In this document: piece by piece, positions 1 through 11,908 of the stretch
How positions within the stretch are numbered: position 1 is the stretch's first letter
Layout of the letters: every line of letters begins with the position of its first letter
Assembly: GCA_019775845.1 (NCBI GenBank)
Contig: JADQAV010000041.1
Coordinates: forward strand, 245,512 to 309,511
Length of the DNA: 64,000 nt
Direction: 5' to 3'
From: Myrmaecium sp. VS I D KN 1
Taxonomy: Eukaryota; Ascomycota; Dothideomycetes; Valsariales; Valsariaceae
Position numbers and translations under genes: made by a program
The notes under the pieces: generated by a model
Seen by the model: only the letters and a program-made list of their open reading frames with translations
What the model was told of the DNA's origin: nothing
Databases searched by the model: none

Positions 1-1502
1 GAGGGGTCCGGGGTGGGTTCGGAGAAGACGAGAGATGGGGAGATGGGACACCCGTCCCCTTCCTCTTGTTCTTTCATCGCCCACGCTGCATGCGTATGTA
101 AAGTCCATATCCAGGTCAATGGTGAAGATGGTAAAGTCTATACCGCTCGTATTTTTCCGGCAGTTTATTTCTCTCCTCCCGCTTAAGGAGGGCGGTGGCG
201 GGCAGGCGGGGGGTGATCGCGACGAGAAAAGCGCGAGAGGAACAACTGCCGCGCGGATACTTGGGTGTGGATGGTGTGTGGGTGAGGGTTGCATGCCCGA
301 TGCCAAGGATCCGTAGTGCGGAGGATCTCTCACCTCCGCGCGATTTGTATGTAACGTGGGGCAACCCACTGGGGCACACCCCACCATCTCCCCGGGAATC
401 CCCGGGTTTTATCGGCCTTGATGCACCCCCCCCCCCGGCTTGTATTGTATCACTGCACACCATCGGATTTAGGCAGAATAGGAGGAAAATCGGAAGTTAA
501 CAAACGACCCGTCAAGTTTCTGGAAGGAAAGAAAGATAACGTGAGTGGGATCGATCGATTGACACGATCTCCTCTCTATCAGAAGACGATACTTTGGTAC
601 TTGGTAGTAGTCACAGGTTATTTAGGCACACCATCTGGCAGTTCTAACCCGCGGAAAAAAGAGCGCCGTTACCGCCACCGCCACGGCTTTTTTCACGCCA
701 TAGAAGGGGGTAAAACTCGGTACCGTACCTGAAAGTTTATGTAGCCGGTCAGGCACCGGTGGCACTGAGGAAAGTTAATTTCTCTTTCCGAGGAAGAGGA
801 AAGCCGAGAAGAAAAAGAGTGAAACAGATAGTTGCTCATTGAGGATCCAAGACAAAGTGCACCTCGCACGATACAATTCCCCGCCCGATCACGAGGGAAG
901 AAGAGAGGAGAGAGTGTGCGCGTATGGCGTGCGGCATTCGGCGTGGAGAGATGGAGAGATGGAGAGATGGAGACGAGAGGTAAAGGATGACATCGCATAA
1001 AAAACCGTGCTCCTATATCCGAACCGGGGATCCCTCCCGACAGTGAGGTCAGGTGCAGCCCCGGCCAACAACTCCGATCGATTCATCATGCCGTTTCCGT
1101 TTTGTTGCGTGCGCGGCACCATTTCCGCTTTCCGTCGTCGGCCTTCCCCCGGCCTTCCCGTTTCTTGCGCGGTCGCTTTCCGCAGCCTTGCGCCGAAGGA
1201 GGCGTTTTGTCTGTTCGTGATCGGTGTCCATAAGTCACACTCACACGTCTCGAGATGGGATGCGGCGTCCTGTTCAACAGGTGCTCGATGACGGGCTCGA
1301 CGTTCCTGTTCGTAGAACATGATTATATCATCATCATCAACCTCTGCTCTCTCCCTCTTTTTCTCTCTATATGATAGTCCTCCACGTGCTGACGGAAAAA
1401 AAAGTCCTGCGTGTCACGTTGCCCCTTCCCTCCCGATCCTTCCAACACTCCTCTCATCCCCTGTCTTTCACCAGACCACCAGCCACATCGCACCCCGATC
1501 CT
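1..1502. other. Intergenic region, no gene recognised
   Basis: No open frame here resembles a known protein, and the frames present are short and overlap on both strands. Visible features are an 11-base C run at 426-436 and 3.5 tandem copies of the 8-mer ggagagat at 945-972. The right part is downstream of the minus-strand NPY1 gene. Confidence 0.6.
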
Positions 1503-2880
1503 CTACATCTTTGCCGTACCTCCTACGAATCCATCCACAACCGCTTGCATCAGCTGGTTCGCAATCGCCGTCCGCGGCGGAACCCGCAAGTCACCCTCCT
1601 TCCACTCCGGCCCGGGACCCTCGCCCAGTCCGCTCGTCCCGACCCGCAGCGCTTCCCGCACCTCCTCCAGGCCGTACCACCGCGCATCTTCCAGCTCGGG
1701 GTCGTGTCCCAGATCGATCGTCTCCCCCCCGGGGATCGCCTGCCCGATCGCGCCGATCATCAGGTTGGCCGGGTACGGCCAGGGCTGGGTGGAGTGGATG
1801 ATCACCCGGCCGAGCCGGACGCCGGATTCCTCCCAGACCTCCCGCCGGACCGCCTCCTCCACGCTCTCCGCCGGCTCGAGGAAGCCGGCCAGGGTGGAGT
1901 ACCAGTACTTCGGCCAGCGCTTCTGCCGGCCGAGCAGGATGCGCTGCCCGTCGGCGCTGACGACCGCCATGATGACTGTTGGGTCGGTCCGCGGAAAGGA
2001 GACGTTCGAGATGCCGGTCCGGGTTGCGCATGGGGGCCGCTCAGGAGTCTCGCTCCCGGCGGCGACGGCCTGGGCGAGGTCGCGCGGAGGGCAGGTCCGC
2101 TTGAACCCGCCGTTGATGGAGAGGGTGGGGTAGCCGCAGGTGGCGCAGAAGGGGTTGCGCGCGTTCCAGTCGAGAAGATGGCGGGCTTCGGCGTAGATAG
2201 CGGCTGGATGGTGTTAGCGATGCCTGTCAACAAGCTGTCTTTGCGCGATCGAGCTCACCTTGTTCAGGCTCCAGAGAGGTGTGCATGCGAGCGGAGACGA
2301 ATCTGAGACCTTCCTTGTCGAGCCGGGAGATCAAGGCTTCCGCGGCTTCCTTCACAGAGGCCTTAGGTGTCACATCTAGAGCAAAGTATGGCGCGCCTTT
2401 GTAGTGGTCCTTGTAGATCAACGGCTCCTTATGCCGGTCATCCAAGCCAAGGAACACCAGTTGTGGAAGGTATTTGGTCGAGTTATACAGTTTGATGACG
2501 TCCTCTTCGCTCCTTTGGTAAGGGTTCTCGCCAATCACCGATTCCACATCCTTGTACTTCAGGTATGCCAGCTGCGTAGGCGACTTGATTTTGATCAAGG
2601 GGTCGAGCTTGTTGAAGAGCACGAATGACGTCGACGGGTGCGTGAGAGCGGTGGAGAGGAAGGTATGGTCGGTTCGCAAAAACGAGACGCGGTTGAGAGG
2701 AGAGCCTGTGGAGCATCGTCAGACTCGCTGTGCACTGAAGGGAGCAGGATGTTTCCGTCTGAACTGACCAGAGAAGTAATTGGCAATCTCACGCCCGAAT
2801 TTCCGACTTAACATGCTATCGAGTTCAGGTTGAGCGGGCTCAGGTAGTTCCGGAATGGGTACGGGTTTCGTCTCGGACAT
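1503..2880 (-). CDS. NPY1: NADH pyrophosphatase (NUDIX hydrolase, NPY1/NUDT12 family)
   Basis: Hydrolyses NADH/NAD-type dinucleotides to NMN(H) and AMP. It also relates to removal of NAD caps from RNA, a known activity of the NudC/NUDT12 family. Three exons join in frame (2880-2769, 2705-2259, 2203-1503) to give 419 residues. The middle exon matches the family's N-terminal domain. Exon 3 opens with a zinc-ribbon start (FCATCG), followed by FKRTCP and a further Cys, then FPRTDPTVIM. The Nudix box GX5EX7REVWEESGV is complete at about residues 293-315, preceded by the GRQKRWP motif typical of NADH pyrophosphatases. The C-terminus is AKM, which fits a PTS1-like peroxisomal signal; yeast Npy1 and human NUDT12 are peroxisomal. 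The start ATG at 2880 lies just before the divergent promoter shared with COG2. Identification is firm; localisation is inferred. Confidence 0.93.
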
Positions 2881-3374
2881 AATTAGGGGAAGAACATGCG
2901 CCTGGATGGACTAGGAGGTATAAATGGGTAGGAACAAAATTTTGTCTATGTACAAGGCGAGGTGTAAGATATTCGTGGGAGAAAGGAAGAAGTAGAGAAG
3001 TCGAATATCCACACATCATAGAAATGCGCCTTCGGGTTTAAGTCACCGCCGGCAACAACATACCCCGCCACACCTGGCGCAGTACCTGCAATAGTTCACT
3101 ACCAGGATTCTTCTCCTTGTTCATCCGATCACTGGTTGGCCAGGAGGCTTCTTGAGAAACTTGGATTAGTAATGCACGACCAGTGAACTATCGCCAGCCG
3201 GATGTCATCCCAGCATTGCCGATATCGATAGCGCCGATCCCGACGGGAGTCCCTGAGGTGCACAGCATGTACCGACGACGTATCTGAAATCCAGCAACCG
3301 GCGATTCGAGCCACAAACCCCAGGGGACAATCACTATACACACACACACACATATACACAACTTTCCTGCCATC
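2881..3374. promoter_or_regulatory. Divergent promoter region between NPY1 and COG2
   Basis: This 494-base gap separates two start codons that face away from each other, so it should hold both promoters. A short AC repeat (about seven units) lies at 3338-3352, just upstream of the COG2 ATG. No other defined element is recognised. Confidence 0.5.
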
Positions 3375-4386
3375 ATGAGTGGCTTCTACGTAAGCCCTTC
3401 CCATCCTCACCATCCAACCCAATCGAAACCACCGTCCCCCACCTCTAACTTCCTCCCCCCAGATCCCCAACTCGACGCCCACCACGCCGTCCCCAACAAC
3501 GACGACGCGCTCCCGCTCCCGCGCCTCCTCCGCAGGGAGTAACTCCGGCGACAGCGACTCGCTCCCCTACCCAGCCCCGCTCCCGCGATCCGCCTTCCTC
3601 GACCCGTCCTTCTCCCCCTCCGCCTACCTCAGCACCCTCCACCACCGGCACCAGACGCTCGAGGACCTCCGGGCCGAGCTGCGGGCGCGCAGCCAGCTCT
3701 GCGCCGCCGAGCTGCTCGACCTCGTCAACGGGAACTACCACGACTTCCTCACGCTCGGCGCCAGCCTCGCCGGCGGCGACGAGCGCGTCGAGGAGGTCCG
3801 CCTCGGCCTGCTCGGCTTCCGCAAGGAGGTCGACGCCGTTCGCGCCCGCGTCGCCGAGCGCGAGGCCGAGGTCGCCGCGCTGCTGCAGGAGCGTGTGCGG
3901 CTGCGGAGGGATGTCGTCCTGGGAAGGAAGCTGCTGGCCGTGAACGATCGGCTGGAGGACTTAGAGCGCCGATTGTTGGTCAAGTCCACGGAGAAGGGGG
4001 CGGATGGTGAGGCTGCGGGGGGTGAAGGCACATTGAGTGAGAGCGAGTCGGAGGAGGATGATGAGGATGACGAGGAGGAAGAAGAGGGCGAGGAGGAGGG
4101 CTTGGTGGGCGCGGTCATGTCTCTCCAGACGTTGCGGAAACACGTGCAGCTCTGGTTATACATCCGGCAATGCTGCGAAGGGATCGGACTGGATCATCCA
4201 TTTCTGGTCGCACAGGAACCGAGGATGGAGAAGGTGCGCAAGGCGCTTTTATTAGACCTCAGCACCGCGCTCAAGCAGGCAAGAGGATCCGGAGAGCCGG
4301 GCAAGGCCCGGCTCATGAAGCTCATGAGCATCTACCGGGACATGGATGAGGTCGGGGAGGCTCTGAAAGTCCTCAAGTCACGATGA
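3375..4386 (+). CDS. COG2: Conserved oligomeric Golgi complex subunit 2
   Basis: Subunit of the COG tethering complex, which captures retrograde vesicles within the Golgi. A five-codon first exon (3375-3389, MSGFY) is joined across a GTAAGC...CAG intron (3390-3462) to exon 2, giving 312 residues. The Ser/Pro-rich N-terminus is followed by the COG2 N-terminal pattern: PRSAFLDPSFSPSAYLS, then a long coiled coil with LCAAELLDLVNGNYHDFL and an ERVEEVR...FRKEVDAVRARV heptad region. A strongly acidic linker (about residues 190-215, mostly E and D) comes before a second helical block. The short length fits fungal COG2, which lacks the long metazoan C-terminal part. It is divergently arranged with NPY1. 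Confidence 0.85.
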
Positions 4387-4515
4387 AAAGGGGACGGATC
4401 CGTCACGATTTAGAGAGGAGTGGGAAACGGTAGCGTCGGTGTTCGTGGGATATCCATATTCTTGTTCTTTTTAACAGCCGTCTGTCGTACAAAAAAGTAA
4501 TCACAAAGAGACGAT

Positions 4516-5557
4516 TTACACCGCCGTGAGCTCCGCGGGAGAGACGGAGTTTGGACTTCTGAACTCGCTGTTCAGACTGAGGCCGGGTCCGTGGGTTGTG
4601 CTGAGCACCTTGATTTGACGTTAGCGGCGCGCCTTGACGAGGGACGAGATTGGAAACTCACCACTTCATGAATCGACTTTGGTGTCTGATCGCTAAGCTG
4701 CGCCATATCCTTCTTGATCTGCCCGATGAAAGCCTTGATGTTCTTCGCCATCTCCTCCGGGGAGAAAGCCAGCTGACCGATGGCGATCCGCAGAACGCCC
4801 AGACGCTCTCTGTACTGCGTACCTCCCACCATGTCCTTGACGGTACCCGCAACATCCTTCACGACGGTTCCGGTTTTTGCGCTCGGCATCAGACCCTTCG
4901 GACCCAATATCCGCCCCAGGTTGGCCTTTCCCAGCTTCGGCAGCGAGTCCTGATGGCAGATGCATCGATCAAACTCGACCTTCCCCTCCTTGATCTTCTC
5001 AAAGACCTCCTCCTCTCCCACTAACACCGCTCCAGCCTCTCTGGCCTGCTCCGCCGCCTTCGAATCCGGAGGGCAGATAACCGCGATCCGGACGTCCGTC
5101 TTGACCGGGTGGGGGAGCCGCATGCGATTTCGAACCATCGCGCCGTTCTTCGGCGTCTTTAGCCGGATGTGCAACTCGTACTTGACGGAGGTGGGGTTCT
5201 GCCCGGCTTCGAAGGCCTGAAGGTAACTACATGAGAAATCCGCTGGTCAGCATCGGCACAAAAACCGCGGAGCCAAAGCTGGGAGAGACCGGAAACCTAC
5301 TGCATCGCGTCGCAGAGCGAGAATTGCCTCGCCTTGCTGAGATCCGGCAGCTCATACGTCGACCGCCCCTTCTTCCGCTTCACCGGCCCCGACAGCGCCT
5401 TTTGCCTCGCCTTGTACTTCGCGGCGTTCTGGCTGGTGCCGGTGACCGCGGTACGGATCTGTTGGAGCGGGAGGGCGCCGGATGTGGTGGGTAATTGACA
5501 TGCTGGCCTAATCGCCAGCCTGCTCAGGTGAGCAAATCCAGTCCGAGTGGACGCCAT
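4516..5557 (-). CDS. MRPL1: Mitochondrial large-subunit ribosomal protein L1 (uL1m)
   Basis: Component of the L1 stalk of the mitochondrial ribosome. Three exons (5557-5301, 5226-4662, 4608-4516) with clean GT-AG borders and matching phases give 304 residues. The basic, Arg-containing N-terminus suits a mitochondrial targeting sequence. The body shows PTSVKYELHIRLKTPKNG, then the L1 signature region KLGKANLGRILGPKGLMPS, followed by KTGTVVKDV and the C-terminal helix. The ATG at 5557 was chosen over upstream frame positions because it directly opens the targeting-like sequence. The gene converges with COG2 and is divergent from the GNAT gene. Confidence 0.92.
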
Positions 5558-6369
5558 GGTGTTGCTGGGTATCTTGTCGTCGACCAAACTTCAGGGCTCG
5601 GACTTGATGCTCCCAGACTTCGGCGGTGATAATTTCGCCGCTCCGCAGGTGGCCTCAGGCGCCAAGGCACCACAAGGCTCACCGAAGCAAGGCTGAAAGC
5701 CAGCAAGTTTGATGCCCGGCGGATTTTACCTGGGTCTTCATTTCGCTATATGCTCCATCCTTGTTGGTTTGATCCAGCTGTTTAGATTTTTTCCTTTTAA
5801 TGGTATTTTGGCATGCAACTGCCTCAATACAGGTGATTGCTCACGAAGCCGCCACTTCTCACGAAAGAAATCTGGAGATCCTTCGCGTCCCATATATGTA
5901 GAGAAGGTCCAGGCGAACTGATCTTGGTTTCGTCCCCATAATATGGTAGAGTGTTTCTTGGGCTACTCCTTTATAGGATGTCAATCGCAGCTTATATCAG
6001 AATCGAATAAAGTAACATGATGTTGAAGATGATATACCGAGAGCATAATAATGGCTCATATTATAAGGAAATATGAGTCCCCTTACGGCACAAGGGACGC
6101 GGGGCTAAATCAAGGCTTGCAGCGTTGAGGCATATGATCCATGAATCACCCCGGGTATGACTGGAGGGGCAGCTTCGGAGGTGGGGTTTGCTATTCGCAT
6201 GCTACCTAGGCAGCCTTAATACAACATAAACGTACCACACTGTGCCTCCACTGACATATAAAGACTCATCCCCGAAGCACAATAATAGCTTCATGAGTCC
6301 AGTGTAACTCAAGAAAACTCAGTGACGCAAAGCTGTTAATATCTTTTGATCGATCGATATTTCCCAATC
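5558..6369. promoter_or_regulatory. AT-rich divergent spacer between MRPL1 and the GNAT gene
   Basis: An 812-base spacer with lower GC content than its surroundings from about 5700 on. No credible coding frame is present. A perfect 8-bp inverted repeat, CTCATATT/AATATGAG with a 7-base loop, lies at 6055-6077. It should contain the MRPL1 and GNAT promoters. Confidence 0.45.
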
Positions 6370-7190
6370 ATGACCACCACGGCCCAGCCGACCAAGCCGG
6401 CCATAACAGCTGCTCTATGCGAGCCGAACGATTTCCCTGCCGTTGCAGACATTGCATTCGACTCCCTTGGTCACGGTAACATCATCAAAACTATCTACCC
6501 GGACTGCCACCTTCCCGAGAACCGGGCCAAGTATGCTGCCAGCTGGTTGCGCATGGCTGAACGGGACCGGAGCCACCGCTGGCTGAAAGCCGTCGACGTA
6601 AGCACCGGCGAGATCATCGGCATGTCGGTCTGGGATGTCTATCCAACGGCAGAGGATCGGCCGAGGGACGACAGCCTTCAAGGAATCCCGCAGCCTGCTT
6701 ATCTGAGCAGCTTCCAGGAAGGAGAGAATGTTCTGAGTTCGGAAAGCAGGGAGTACGCGGAGGCGCTGGTAGAGTCCTTGATGGACTTCAGAAGGCAGGT
6801 CATTCGGGGCGCGAAAGGGCCCGTCGTGTGTAAGTCGATGCTGCACTCTATCGTGTCTCTTGCTTACAGGCACTATCCAGGCCTAAGTCTGATGGCCGTC
6901 TCTCCAAAGCACCGTCGGAAAGGCGCAGGAGACGCATTGATGACGTGGGGGACGAGCCTAGCAGACCAGCTCGGTGCAGAGGTATGCCACTACTAGTACC
7001 GATGGAAATGTAATGCTGATACAGCACGCAGTGTGTGGTGGAAGCTAGCCCAGAAGGCCGTCTGCTATATGAACGACACGGATTCATCGTCCGCAAGCAT
7101 GAGAAGCTTGCACTGTCGGAGAAGTACGCTGATAAGCCGGAGATAGTTCCAGCGCATATGTACCGGCCCCCAAAGGGTCAACCTAATTAG
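6370..7190 (+). CDS. GNAT-family N-acetyltransferase
   Basis: Probably transfers an acetyl group from acetyl-CoA to a small molecule or protein; the substrate is unknown. Two exons (6370-6981, 7032-7190) joined by a 50-base intron give 256 residues. The acetyl-CoA motif A is visible as LSLMAVSPKHRRKGAG near residues 175-190, followed by an ALMTWG helix and, across the intron, a VVEASPEGRLLYERHGF motif B typical of fungal GNATs. About 13 residues (KSMLHSIVSLAYR) just before motif A look like an insertion; they lie exactly over a possible 40-nt retained intron (6830-6869), discussed in the findings. It is divergent from MRPL1 and converges with GCP5. Confidence 0.82.
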
Positions 7191-7377
7191 TATTGTGTGA
7201 ACCGGTTTTCTGGCGTTAGAGAAAGGTCTCGGAGCAGATGCCGGGGAATGTGCCCACAATAGCACTGGTATATATAGCAGGGTTTCTGTACAAAAGGCCT
7301 CTGTCCCATCGAGGAATAGACACACATCTTATACAGACAAGGGGAGTACACGAGGTCCCGAACCTGATGTGTCCAGC

Positions 7378-10041
7378 TCAGAGAGCGGTCCGTTTGGCAT
7401 TCCAGTCAAGTCTTTCTGCTAGTATTTCCCATATAGGCTCGCCTCCCGTCCTCCCAAGGCTTCGCAAGCCGGCAAGTATGAAGTGATGTAACTGATTGAA
7501 CTGCTCATCGATCTGTGTTAGTGTTTCTTGGTATGTGCGACCACGGCGTGGTTTCTCAGTATCAGTTTCGTCTTCTGTGAGATCCTCTTCGTCTGAAGCA
7601 GATTCATCTGACGAGGCAAGCGATCTAGATCTCGCTGACAACTGCTGATTGTATCGTCGGTGCTTTGACGTCGTGGTGCGCGGTCCATTTTGTATGTCAA
7701 GCTGCGCTTGTGCTTCCGAGAACGTAACGGTAAGATCAAGAGCGGAGACAATAGCGTCGTGGATCGGCTTCAACGTTTTTGAGAGCAGGCTTCGAGTTTG
7801 GAGGCTTGAGACGTAAGTCGCATGCACGGCTGAAATGCTATCAATATCTTCGGCAATGGCAAGATCCTTCCGCATTTCCTCAGTGGTCTCAGCGATAACG
7901 ACTGCAGACAAGTAAGACCGCAGGATGTCGCTGAACCATATAAGGCGATGCCTTATACTATAGGTCTGGTGTCTCGTGCTGATGTTCTCGAAGAGGTTGT
8001 CCTGGAGCACCACGTTCTGCAGCAGATACTTGGCTCGATGTATTTGGAGCAAGAATGTGAAAATTTGTTGATACACTGTAAGAGATGAACGCTGGACAAC
8101 GTTCATGACTGCCCAAGGGACCTGACGGCGTTAGCTGCCTCCTCCGGACGCCAGGATCATAGCACTTACCATATAGTCAATGTGTATATAGGAGAAATTC
8201 TTAAGCGTACCACCATCATATTTCAACTTGGAAGTACGCACTACTAAATCCTTTGGATGAACCTGATGGATGAGCCCAAAGGTAGACTGGGCTAATTCAG
8301 TCAGTACAAACCTATCTGTCCATGTTCGCCTCTTCCCATCCATTCTGTCGAATAGTGAATCAGCAAAAGTCTGGAAAACAGACCCGTCTTTGCTGAGGTA
8401 AATGTACTCGAGGCAATCAAGAGTATTCCAAAGTCCACATTCACCGAATATTCTTTCTCTCAAAACATTGTAGGCAATGTTCCGTTTGCTGCCAATCCAC
8501 TCTCTGAATGCGTGACCGAAAAGCTCGGAAAATGGCGGCAATGGGAGGCCCGTTGAGCCACCACACACCGTATTGAAGTCAAGGTTCGGTTCAGGTACTG
8601 CAGCCGCTGTCCTCGATGGATCCTCTCCAAGCTCTTTCAAGAATACTACGCTTTTCCCAGTATTAAAGATCTGCTTTGCTTCTGGGTGGAGAAAATTGGG
8701 GGCATGAAGCCTGCCAGAGGAATCCTGACGAAGGACGAACCGATCGTGCCATAAGGAAGAAGCCTCCGTGCTTTGATCAGACATACCGACAAAGAAAACG
8801 GGATCTTCAAGTCCAAGTTCGCCGCTTTCCATCCATCGTTTGAGGGGCTTAAGGTAGGTGCTTAAGCAATCGAAGAACACTTTTCCTAGTGAGCCAAAAA
8901 CGTCCTCCTCGCCCATGAGCTGAGCAAGGTTCGTCTCATCGAAGAGCATCTCGAACTCTGTAAACAGCGTTTTACTTTGGACGGACCTGGCTCTATCGAT
9001 CAAGCCTGCAATGCGCAGGACTGAGGCTGCCTTCCGGCGAACTTCTTCAAGCACGGAGATACAGCTGACGGGCAAAGGTTCGTCTGGACAGAGATATCGC
9101 TGTTGCAATGAAGCTAGATGCTTATCGAACTCGGCGATTACCCTGCTGATGGAGGCTTGGAGCGTTTGATGTAAGGTGACGGACTGTTTCTCACGCGACC
9201 AGATCCGTAAGCTGTATATCTTCGAACCTAGCTCTGCAAAGTCTTCGAAGAGATCGTACGCTGTTGTCGATATTGCATGTGTCAGATGGAACTGCTTCCT
9301 AGGTGCAATGGTTGCCGTCTGTTCATGGATGAAATACAGCTCAGTAGATAGGCCACGTAACATGAATAACGTCTCCCTAACGGCTTGCAGCTCGGTGATA
9401 TCTACATGTGAGACGTCTCCGTGCCAGAACTGGGCATTCTTCACTTCGTCGAAGACCTTCGGCTCTACTTCGACAACACAGTTTTCAAGCGTGGTTTCAT
9501 CTTGTCCAATGTCCGCGGTAGGTTCGATGTCATCTGCAGCAACGCTTTTCTGGCGCGTCCTGTAACTGCGCTCATCCTCCGAGGATTCAGCTGCATAGTC
9601 AATGTCGTCCCAGATACCCTCTTCATCCAGAGGATCTTCCGCGATGATATCAGCCCAAGTGAGGGGAGGGGGAGAAGGCGGCGGTTTCAGGAGTTCAAGG
9701 TCCTCCACTCTGGTCTTCTCAACCGGTCTGTCGGACAGCTGAAGGAACAGTGAGAGTATCTCGGGCATCCATTTGTCTGAGGTCTTCCCTAGCTCTTTCA
9801 ACCGAGCTTTGAGCGCGTCCGCGAGGTCATCCCGATTCAGCACGCGAAACTTCTCGTCGAGACCTTCTAACCTCGCCTGAACGTCAAACTGGTTGGTGCG
9901 GACGTAGTTTTGTGTTCTCAAACTCCTGACCGTGAAGTCCTTCGCCTTTCTGTACTCGCGCGGGTTACGCTTGTGGTTGAGGTCAGTGACTGAGACCATC
10001 AGCGCCTCAGCCAGGTTACTGATCCGGGCGAACTGAGCCAT
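7378..10041 (-). CDS. GCP5: Gamma-tubulin complex component GCP5 (Spc97/Spc98 family)
   Basis: Non-core subunit of the gamma-tubulin ring complex, which nucleates microtubules at spindle pole bodies and other organising centres. Two exons (10041-8170 and 8121-7378) across a 48-base intron give 871 residues. The GCP5-type N-terminal block LTWADIIAEDPLDEEGIW...AAESSEDE is clear near residue 200. A long helical GRIP1 region follows. The GRIP2 domain contains HIDYMVPWAVMNVV across the splice, the family's usual YxVPWPL position. An acidic/serine insertion (ASDEEDLTEDETD) sits near the C-terminus. The ATG at 10041 is the first in frame; the frame upstream of it begins only with a GTG. The presence of GCP5 implies a metazoan-like ring complex rather than the reduced yeast set. 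Confidence 0.9.
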
Positions 10042-10518
10042 GAGCGCTGCTTCTCCAGGCGCGCACGCGCACGCTCTGCACAATCCGCAGGTAAGCAATC
10101 CGGTGTACTCCGTACCGTGCCTGAGCTGGAGGTCCACTGGCCAAGCGACTGCCCGGGTAAGCAGAGCCGGGTTGGTGCATCCCGTCTCCCGGCAAGCCAC
10201 AGGCACCACCCGACTGCAGGGGACCAGGGGAAACCCCGCCCACCGCCCAAGGTCGCCCGAGCCCGCTTGCCCGCCTCCAAGCCGACCAGGCGATTAGACG
10301 CACCTCCTTGGCTCCTTGGGGGCAAGCTAGGGCGGAAAATCGGCGCTTACGCCCGCGGAACCCTGGGCCACCTGCGCCCGGGGAGGTTCGCCGTGGCTGC
10401 TTGCGTAGGCCCCCTAGGGAAAGAATACAGCGGCTTGGTCACTCATAAGGTTCGGGGGACAGAAGGGCACGCGAGCAGTGTCTTCCTCCCGTCTACATCG
10501 CACTCCTCTCCCACAATC
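10042..10518. promoter_or_regulatory. Divergent promoter region of GCP5 and the GT15 gene
   Basis: A 477-base, GC-rich spacer between two opposed start codons. An open frame crosses it on the + strand, but it resembles no protein and runs into the GT15 gene. No defined element is recognised. Confidence 0.45.
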
Positions 10519-11908
10519 ATGGCGCTCCCCAGGAGCATGCGGCTGCTCGCCGCGGTGACGCTCGGTATTTTCTTCTACCTGGTCGTCCAGATCTTCAAGG
10601 CGCCGATGGCGATAGAGCCGCCTCCGGCGGGCGAGAAGCTCCCAGAGAACTGGGAACATGATCCGATGTTGGACGGTAAGATCTCTCCACGTCTTCGGAA
10701 GAAGCTTCACTTTGCTCACAAGCACCTCAGCGACCGGCGAACCCCCCGAGCCCTTGCGGAGAGCAGACGGAAACAATTATGCCCCGGGCCCGAACTCCGC
10801 GCGCGTGAACGCCACGTTACTTTCGCTCGTCCGCAACGAGGAGTTGAATGATATGCTACAATCGATGCGGGATCTGGAAAGGACGTGGAATCACAAGTTC
10901 AACTATCCGTGGTTGTTCCTGAACGACGTGGAGTTCACAGAGGAGTTTAAGACGAAGATCCAAGCAGCAACGAAGGCAGAATGCCGTTTCGGTGCGGCGC
11001 CCACACCACCAACCCTTTGAGATCCTCAGTGTTGCTAACTGGTTGCGCAGAGGTTGTCCCTAAAGAACACTGGGAAGTTCCGAGCTGGATAAACGAAGAC
11101 CTATACCAAGAATCGGTTGAGCTCCTGAAGCCAGACGTGCAATATATGGACAAGAGATCCTACCACCAGATGTGCCGCTGGAACAGCGGCATGTTCTACA
11201 AGCATCCAGCGCTGCTGAACACTCGATACTACTGGCGCGTGGAACCCAAAGTACACTTCTTCTGCGACATTGACTATGACGTCTTTGCCTGGATGGAGGA
11301 TCACAACAAGACGTACGGTTTCACCATCAACCTGTACGACTCACCGCAAAGCGTCAAGACTCTCTGGCCGGAGACGGAGAAGTTCATCGCCGATCACCCA
11401 GACTACATCCATCCGAACAACGCCATGGCTTGGCTCACGGACTCGACCAGGCGCAAGGAGCACAACATCAAGGCCAACGGCTACTCGACCTGCCATTTCT
11501 GGTCCAATTTCGAGATCGCGGACATGGAGTTCTGGCGCAGCCAGAAGTACGAGGAGTACTTTCAGCACCTCGACCGCGCCGGCGGCTTCTTCTACGAGCG
11601 ATGGGGGGACGCTCCGGTACATTCGGTCGCGCTGGGACTGTTCGAGGACAAGAACAAAATCCATTGGTAAGCCCTCATCTATCCTCTCTCCCCCTCTCCC
11701 CTCGCACCGATCAGTTGAGGGCACAGGGCTAACGCAGAGGCTGCTCATCAGGTTCCGTGACATCGGCTACCAACACATCCCCTTCTTCAACTGCCCCAAC
11801 TCGCCGAAGTGCAAGGGCTGCGTCAAAGGCCGCTTCACCGATGGCGAGAAGTGGCTAAACAGAGAGGATTGCCGTCCTCTCTGGTTCAAGTACGCGGGGA
11901 CCGGCTGA
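10519..11908 (+). CDS. GT15 alpha-1,2-mannosyltransferase (KRE2/MNT1/KTR family)
   Basis: Golgi type II membrane enzyme that adds alpha-1,2-linked mannose to O- and N-glycans. Four exons (10519-10675, 10731-10991, 11051-11666, 11752-11908) join in frame to 396 residues. A signal anchor (LLAAVTLGIFFYLVVQIF) occupies residues 8-25, followed by a short stem. The catalytic domain begins at RVNATLLSLVRNEEL and contains WLFLNDVEFTEEF, YYWRVEPKVHFFCDIDYDVF (with the conserved WRVEP glutamate), YHQMCRWNSGMFY, CHFWSNFEIADMEFWRS and DRAGGFFYERWGDAPVHS, all GT15 hallmarks. The C-terminus CPNSPKCKGC...FTDGEKWLNREDC carries the usual paired cysteines. Which KRE2/KTR paralogue it is cannot be told from sequence alone. 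Confidence 0.94.

Noticed and set aside
1371-2306. 311-codon + strand open frame over NPY1
   Set aside because: Antisense to the Nudix exon, with Pro/Arg-rich composition and no similarity.
5700-6369. AT-rich spacer as a RIP-mutated transposon relic
   Set aside because: No coding remnant, terminal repeat or obvious TA-dinucleotide excess pattern could be shown by eye; a composition analysis would be needed.
10042-10209. Upstream extension of the GCP5 frame (56 codons)
   Set aside because: It begins with GTG rather than ATG, is Cys/Arg-rich and unlike GCP5; the ATG at 10041 directly precedes the conserved sequence.
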